From NCBI GenBank assembly GCA_030065635.1, contig JASJDJ010000034.1, positions 1 through 34,868 on the forward strand: a stretch of DNA of 34,868 bases, given 5' to 3'. The translations under genes were made by a program, and so were the position numbers. Each line of letters begins with the position of its first letter. The first letter of the stretch is position 1. The stretch is from Xenococcaceae cyanobacterium MO_188.B32 (GTDB taxonomy: Bacteria > Cyanobacteriota > Cyanobacteriia > Cyanobacteriales > Xenococcaceae). Positions 31,076 through 34,868 of the stretch are shown here, in pieces. A model generated the notes under the pieces. That model saw only the letters and a program-made list of their open reading frames with translations, was not told where the DNA came from and made no database searches.

Positions 31076-33262
31076 CTACCATTGAGGAGAGCTAGCAATT
31101 AATTCTTCCGCTTCTTCTTTAGTTAAAGGCTTAGAAAAATAGTAACCTTGTCCATGTTCGCATTTAAGTAACTTCAGTTGAGCCAATTGAGAAGTATTTT
31201 CTATTCCTTCAGCAATTACATCCATGTTAAGTATATGAGCCAACGTCACAATTGTTTTAACAATGGCAGAATTTCCCTGATTTGATTGCATCTGCTCGAT
31301 AAAAGAACGGTCTATTTTGAGAGTATCGACTGGAAAACGATGTAGATAGCTTAAAGATGAATAGCCAGTCCCAAAATCGTCTATGCTTAATTGAATGTTT
31401 TTCTCTCTCAAAGCCAAAAGTATATTAGTTGCCGTTTCTAAATTATCCATTAGAATACTTTCAGTAATTTCTAACTTGAGAAATTGACCATCTAAATTAG
31501 TTTCTTGTAAAATTTCTTCAATTTTATCCACTAGATTTTGTTCTGTGAGTTGTTTTCCCGAAAGATTGACACTGATTTTTAAAGGTGGATGTGAGTTATA
31601 TTTAACTTGCCAATGACGCAATTGTTGACAAGCTTCCTTTAATAACCAATTACCGAAGGATATAATCAATCCTGTTTCTTCAGCGATAGGAATAAATTCT
31701 GTAGGTGAAATTAAACCCCTGGTAGGATGTTGCCATCTTGCTAATGCTTCAAACCCTGATAGGTTTCCTGTTTGTAAAGATGTAATTGGTTGATAATATA
31801 CTTGAAACTCTTGACGCTCCAATCCTCGTCGTAGATCGGTTTCTAACTGGAGTCGTTTAATAGCAAGTTCGTGCATAGAAGGATCGAATACCTCATACCG
31901 AGCTTTACCCCGCTCTTTAGCACTATACATGGTCAGATCTGCATCTCGCAGAATATCTTCGGGTTTTTCATAACCATCAGAGGAAAGAGCGATACCAATA
32001 CTAGCACTAGTGAATAACTCATAACCATCTAAATGAAAAGGTAATGCTAATGCATGATAAATACGCTCTGCTACTAAGGTAGCTTCTTCTATACTCTGAA
32101 TATTTTCCAGTAAAATCGTAAACTCATCTCCTCCTAAACGAGCTACTGTATCAGTAGGATTAATACATTCTTCTAATCTACGAGCAATTTTTATGAGTAA
32201 TTTATCGCCAATTAAATGGCCTACACTATCATTGACAACTTTAAAACGATCGAGATCGAGAAAAAGAACGGCAAATTCGTACTTTTCCTGAGTTTGAGCT
32301 CGTTTTAACTCTTGTTCGAGGCGGTCCATAAACAAGGCTCGATTAGGCAATTTAGTTAGAGCATCGTGCAAAGCATCATGGAGTAGTTGTCTTTCCATCT
32401 GCTTTCTTTCGGTAATATCCAGGATTTGGTTATTAAAATGTAACGGTTTACCATTAGAGTCACGAACTATAACTACTTTTAAAAGGGTATCAACTACTCG
32501 ATTATCTTTAGCTAAGTAACGTTTTTCAATTTGAAAATCTTCTTCTTTTCCCTCAGCTAATTTTTTTTCTAAACTAAGATGAAGTTCGAGATCTTCAGGA
32601 TGACTAATATCAGTAAAAGAAAGTTGTAAAAGTTCTTGGCTAGTATACCCTAAAGAATCGCACAGAGCTTGATTAACTCGTTTAAATTTACCATCAAGAG
32701 TAGTAATTGCCATACCAATAGGAGCCATTTCAAAAGTGAGACGAAATTGTTCTTCACTTTTTTTTAATGCTTCTTCTGCTTCTTTTCTTTTTGTAATATC
32801 TTCAGCTACACCAACAAAACGATTTACTTCACCTCGATCGTCTCTGATAGGAAAAGCTCGAACCCAAATCCAGCGAACAGAACCATCTGGTCTTACTATT
32901 CTATATTCTTCTTCAAATTCATCTCCAGTTCTAAATTGAGTTTCAATTGTAGCGATCGCGCGTAAAGAATCTTCTGGATGGATTGCACTCAGCCACGATT
33001 GAGGATTTTCATATAAACTTTGGCAACTGCGACCCCAAACTTTTTCATAAGTTGGACTGATATAAAGTATCTCATCAGTTTGTGCTGAAATCATAAAAAA
33101 AACTTCGCGCACATTTTCAGCAATTTGACGAAAGCGTTCTTCTTGTTCTCTTAATTGTTCTAGTTCTTGTTTAAGATTTTGCGCTTCTAGAATTAGAGCT
33201 TCTATGTGTTTTAACTGAGCAGTCTGCTTTAAAAAAAGCTGTTCCAGTTTTTGATTGGACAT
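31076..33262 (-). CDS. PAS-PAS-GGDEF-EAL protein (cyclic-di-GMP synthesis/hydrolysis)
   Basis: A 728-residue regulatory protein: an N-terminal coiled coil (about 1-45), PAS 1 with YISPTYEKVWGRSCQSLYEN and its PAC (FVGVAEDITKRKEAEEAL), PAS 2 with FKRVNQALCDSLGYTSQELL and LHFNNQILDITERKQ, then GGDEF (ARLGGDEFTIL) and EAL (GFEALARWQHP). The EAL domain keeps DDFGTGYSSLSYL, LKIDRSFI and VIAEGIEN, so phosphodiesterase activity is likely. GGDEF has the full signature, but no RxxD site is present at the usual place (NPTD there), so no product inhibition at that site is expected. No membrane helix: a cytosolic sensor, possibly binding a small ligand or flavin in PAS. Monocistronic. Confidence 0.96.
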   Translation of the reverse strand: MSNQKLEQLFLKQTAQLKHIEALILEAQNLKQELEQLREQEERFRQIAENVREVFFMISAQTDEILYISPTYEKVWGRSCQSLYENPQSWLSAIHPEDSLRAIATIETQFRTGDEFEEEYRIVRPDGSVRWIWVRAFPIRDDRGEVNRFVGVAEDITKRKEAEEALKKSEEQFRLTFEMAPIGMAITTLDGKFKRVNQALCDSLGYTSQELLQLSFTDISHPEDLELHLSLEKKLAEGKEEDFQIEKRYLAKDNRVVDTLLKVVIVRDSNGKPLHFNNQILDITERKQMERQLLHDALHDALTKLPNRALFMDRLEQELKRAQTQEKYEFAVLFLDLDRFKVVNDSVGHLIGDKLLIKIARRLEECINPTDTVARLGGDEFTILLENIQSIEEATLVAERIYHALALPFHLDGYELFTSASIGIALSSDGYEKPEDILRDADLTMYSAKERGKARYEVFDPSMHELAIKRLQLETDLRRGLERQEFQVYYQPITSLQTGNLSGFEALARWQHPTRGLISPTEFIPIAEETGLIISFGNWLLKEACQQLRHWQVKYNSHPPLKISVNLSGKQLTEQNLVDKIEEILQETNLDGQFLKLEITESILMDNLETATNILLALREKNIQLSIDDFGTGYSSLSYLHRFPVDTLKIDRSFIEQMQSNQGNSAIVKTIVTLAHILNMDVIAEGIENTSQLAQLKLLKCEHGQGYYFSKPLTKEEAEELIASSPQW

Positions 33263-33349
33263 CCAATTGACTGAACTTTGGTGGGCATTACTTTTATATT
33301 TTGCCCAAAAGATATCTCAAAATCGTCATTTAATAGAAGAATACGAATA

Positions 33350-34648
33350 TTAGCTGTTCCAAACATTAACTACTTTGCCAGTAATTTCTTTACCCCACCA
33401 AGGAGTATTGCTAGCTTGGGACTTGAGAGAATTACGCTCGACTACCCAATTTTTGTGTGGATCGAATAATACTAGTTCTGTTTTTGCTTGAGAAGTCAGA
33501 CTAGAAGGATTTTGCTGTAAACATTGTTGTGGACGAGTACTTAAAGCTTGCCATAACTCTAAAGCAGTCCACTCTCCACTCTTGACAAATCTTGACCATA
33601 AAAGAGGAAGAGCCAGTTCTAATCCAATTACGCCTGGAGGAGCTTCAGCAAAAGCTAGAGTTTTTTCTTCATAGGTATAAGGAGTATGATCGATCGCGAT
33701 CGCATCTATAACTCCTTGTTTAACTCCTTGAATTAGAGCTAGCATATCATCTTCATTACCTAAAGGTGGGTCTAGACGTAAATTAGGATCGTAATTATTA
33801 AGATCTTGAGTATTAAATAATAAATGCATCCAGGTAGTACTTGCAGTTACCGGGACTCCTCTTTGTTTGGCATTAGCAATTAGTTCTACTCCACGACGGG
33901 TAGAAATTCGCATCATATGTACGGGTGTACCAATAGCATCTACTATTTCTAAAACAGCAGCGATAGCAGCAGCTTCAGCAAACGCTGGCTCCCCAGATAA
34001 TCCATAACTAATTGAGGCTGTTCCTTCTCTGACTACTCCTTTCCCTTTTAGCTCGTTGTTATTTATTGCTAGGGCGATCGGTTTGTTTAAAGGTTTTACA
34101 TACTCCAGAATTTGTTTGAGTAGACCTAAACTTGCAAAGGTATAGGTTTCAGCAAAACCAACAACATTAGCACTCAATTCTATTAAATCAGTCATCTGCC
34201 GCTGATTTTGCCGACTACTTCCCATAGCTCCCCAAAATTGAAGATCGGGAAATGATTGAACCAGATCTGATTTGAGTTTTAGACTTTTTTGCTGCATAGA
34301 AGACAGTACTTCCAGATTATCTATGGGTGGAACTATATTGGGTAAAATATTGAGGCGAGTAAAACCACCAGCAAAAGCAGCAGAAGCAAGAGTTATAAAA
34401 CTTTCTCTATATTCGTATCCTGGGTCTGAACTATAACTATAGATATCTACCAGTCCTGGAGCAACAACCAAATTTTTAGCATCAAATTCTTGAGTATCTT
34501 TAGGAAAATCAGTGATAAATGGCTGAATTTGCTTAATTTTTGCATCAATAATTAAAACATCACCAACTCGATCAACTCTTGCCACTGGGTCTACAACTTT
34601 AGCTTGTCTAAGCAAGATTTTTTTGAATTGATTCAATTGGTTTTCCAT
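33350..34648 (-). CDS. Dihydroorotase-like amidohydrolase lacking the HxH zinc motif
   Basis: A 432-residue member of the dihydroorotase branch of the amidohydrolase fold, pyrimidine-route type (PyrC/PyrX). The frame of the N-terminal beta sandwich (LVVAPGLVD) is followed by Y70-S-Y72-S where the zinc-binding HxH stands in active enzymes (GLVDLHVHLREPG), and the following Arg is Ser74. DHTPY is retained near residue 320. FTRLNILPN, LGNEDDMLALIQG and the GVIGLELALPLLW segments are family-typical. Cyanobacterial pyrC genes often show YSHS here (from memory), so this subgroup is already degenerate; this copy has lost even that histidine. It may be a non-catalytic partner of aspartate carbamoyltransferase or an unusual enzyme. 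It ends next to the rRNA operon. Confidence 0.85.
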   Translation of the reverse strand: MENQLNQFKKILLRQAKVVDPVARVDRVGDVLIIDAKIKQIQPFITDFPKDTQEFDAKNLVVAPGLVDIYSYSSDPGYEYRESFITLASAAFAGGFTRLNILPNIVPPIDNLEVLSSMQQKSLKLKSDLVQSFPDLQFWGAMGSSRQNQRQMTDLIELSANVVGFAETYTFASLGLLKQILEYVKPLNKPIALAINNNELKGKGVVREGTASISYGLSGEPAFAEAAAIAAVLEIVDAIGTPVHMMRISTRRGVELIANAKQRGVPVTASTTWMHLLFNTQDLNNYDPNLRLDPPLGNEDDMLALIQGVKQGVIDAIAIDHTPYTYEEKTLAFAEAPPGVIGLELALPLLWSRFVKSGEWTALELWQALSTRPQQCLQQNPSSLTSQAKTELVLFDPHKNWVVERNSLKSQASNTPWWGKEITGKVVNVWNS

Positions 34649-34686
34649 GACTCATTGATTCATTCAACTCAAAGAGATAATAAAGC

Positions 34687-34720
34687 AAAAAGACCCTCTC
34701 AATATCTAGAGAAGGTCTTT
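34687..34720 (-). terminator. rRNA operon terminator
   Basis: Read on the minus strand, AAAGACCTTCTC pairs with GAGAGGGTCTTT (one mismatch) and is followed by TTTT. It lies about 12 bp after the 5S gene end. Confidence 0.8.
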
Positions 34721-34731
34721 GGGAAAAGATG

Positions 34732-34851
34732 AACCTGGCACTGAACTATTTTCCCAGGAGGCTACCCTCCAAGTATCTTCGCCGCTGTAACGTTTCACTG
34801 TCGAGTTCGGGATGGAGTCGAAGTGGTACCATTACGCTCAAAGCACCAGGA
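34732..34851 (-). rRNA. rrf: 5S ribosomal RNA
   Basis: The minus strand begins TCCTGGTGCTTTGAGCG and ends GTGCCAGGTTC; the two ends pair as helix I. ATGGTACCACTTCGA then CATCCCGAACTCGACAG is the conserved loop B/C region of 5S RNA, and GGGAAAATAG lies at the expected place. Length is about 120 nt; the ends may be off by one or two bases. The remaining 17 bases to the window edge would be the 23S-5S spacer, so the operon continues beyond the window on the minus strand. Confidence 0.93.
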
Positions 34852-34868
34852 ATGTCTTTGGTACCGTA

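Overview
The window is cyanobacterial chromosomal DNA. The HIP1 octamer GCGATCGC occurs throughout. The gene set includes the single-chain reductase-thioredoxin NTRC, a CAAD/CURT1-type membrane protein, a CYP110-like P450, MEP-pathway dxr, large pentapeptide-repeat and PAS-GGDEF-EAL proteins, and the degenerate cyanobacterial type of dihydroorotase. The AT-rich genes and scattered small palindromic repeats suggest a unicellular or pleurocapsalean lineage, but the species cannot be fixed from this sequence.

Layout. Positions 1-3150 look like the end of an integrative element. They hold the tail of one gene, about 1.3 kb of non-coding DNA with some twenty copies of an AGGTSTACAY box arranged in four hairpin-bearing modules around an A+T-rich repeat, a three-armed inverted repeat, and a tyrosine recombinase. 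From 3180 to 7060 there are housekeeping and small genes (DUF2780, YihY/BrkB, dxr, two small proteins meeting tail to tail). From 7062 to 13315 there is an oxidoreductase block: SDR, P450, aldehyde dehydrogenase, then on the other strand an acyl-CoA dehydrogenase-like protein and a HI0933-type flavoprotein. The P450 sits behind a second copy of the SDR promoter and start region. From 13484 to 18526 come a rubredoxin, a 55-aa membrane protein, a double-domain 6-carboxytetrahydropterin synthase, CAAD, a GNAT acetyltransferase and NTRC, followed by a MerR remnant. From 18802 to 25558 come a secreted protein, a pentapeptide-repeat protein, rbfA, a structured IS200/IS605-like relic, a GH3/NagZ enzyme, a REC-GGDEF response regulator and hisH. 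From 25559 to 30591 lie a truncated DUF2332 gene, a compositionally foreign NadB/SdhA-type flavoprotein, a winged-helix protein, an EamA/VOC/MEKHLA minus-strand run and a methyltransferase with an internal deletion. The window closes with a small secreted protein, PAS-PAS-GGDEF-EAL, a dihydroorotase homologue lacking its HxH zinc motif, and the 5S rRNA (minus strand) with its terminator.

How the parts fit. SDR, P450, ALDH and the ACAD-like protein could form a hydroxylation-to-acid route for a lipid or terpenoid (inference). NTRC is the NADPH-driven redox hub; rubredoxin is a small electron carrier. Two cyclic-di-GMP enzymes are present, one making and one predicted to both make and degrade the signal.

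Most unusual items: the modular repeat array beside the integrase (possible replication or partition locus of the element), the duplicated promoter that now drives the P450, the hairpin-rich IS relic between rbfA and the GH3 gene (possible orphan omega RNA), and four decayed genes (MerR, DUF2332, methyltransferase and a small remnant at 979-1080).
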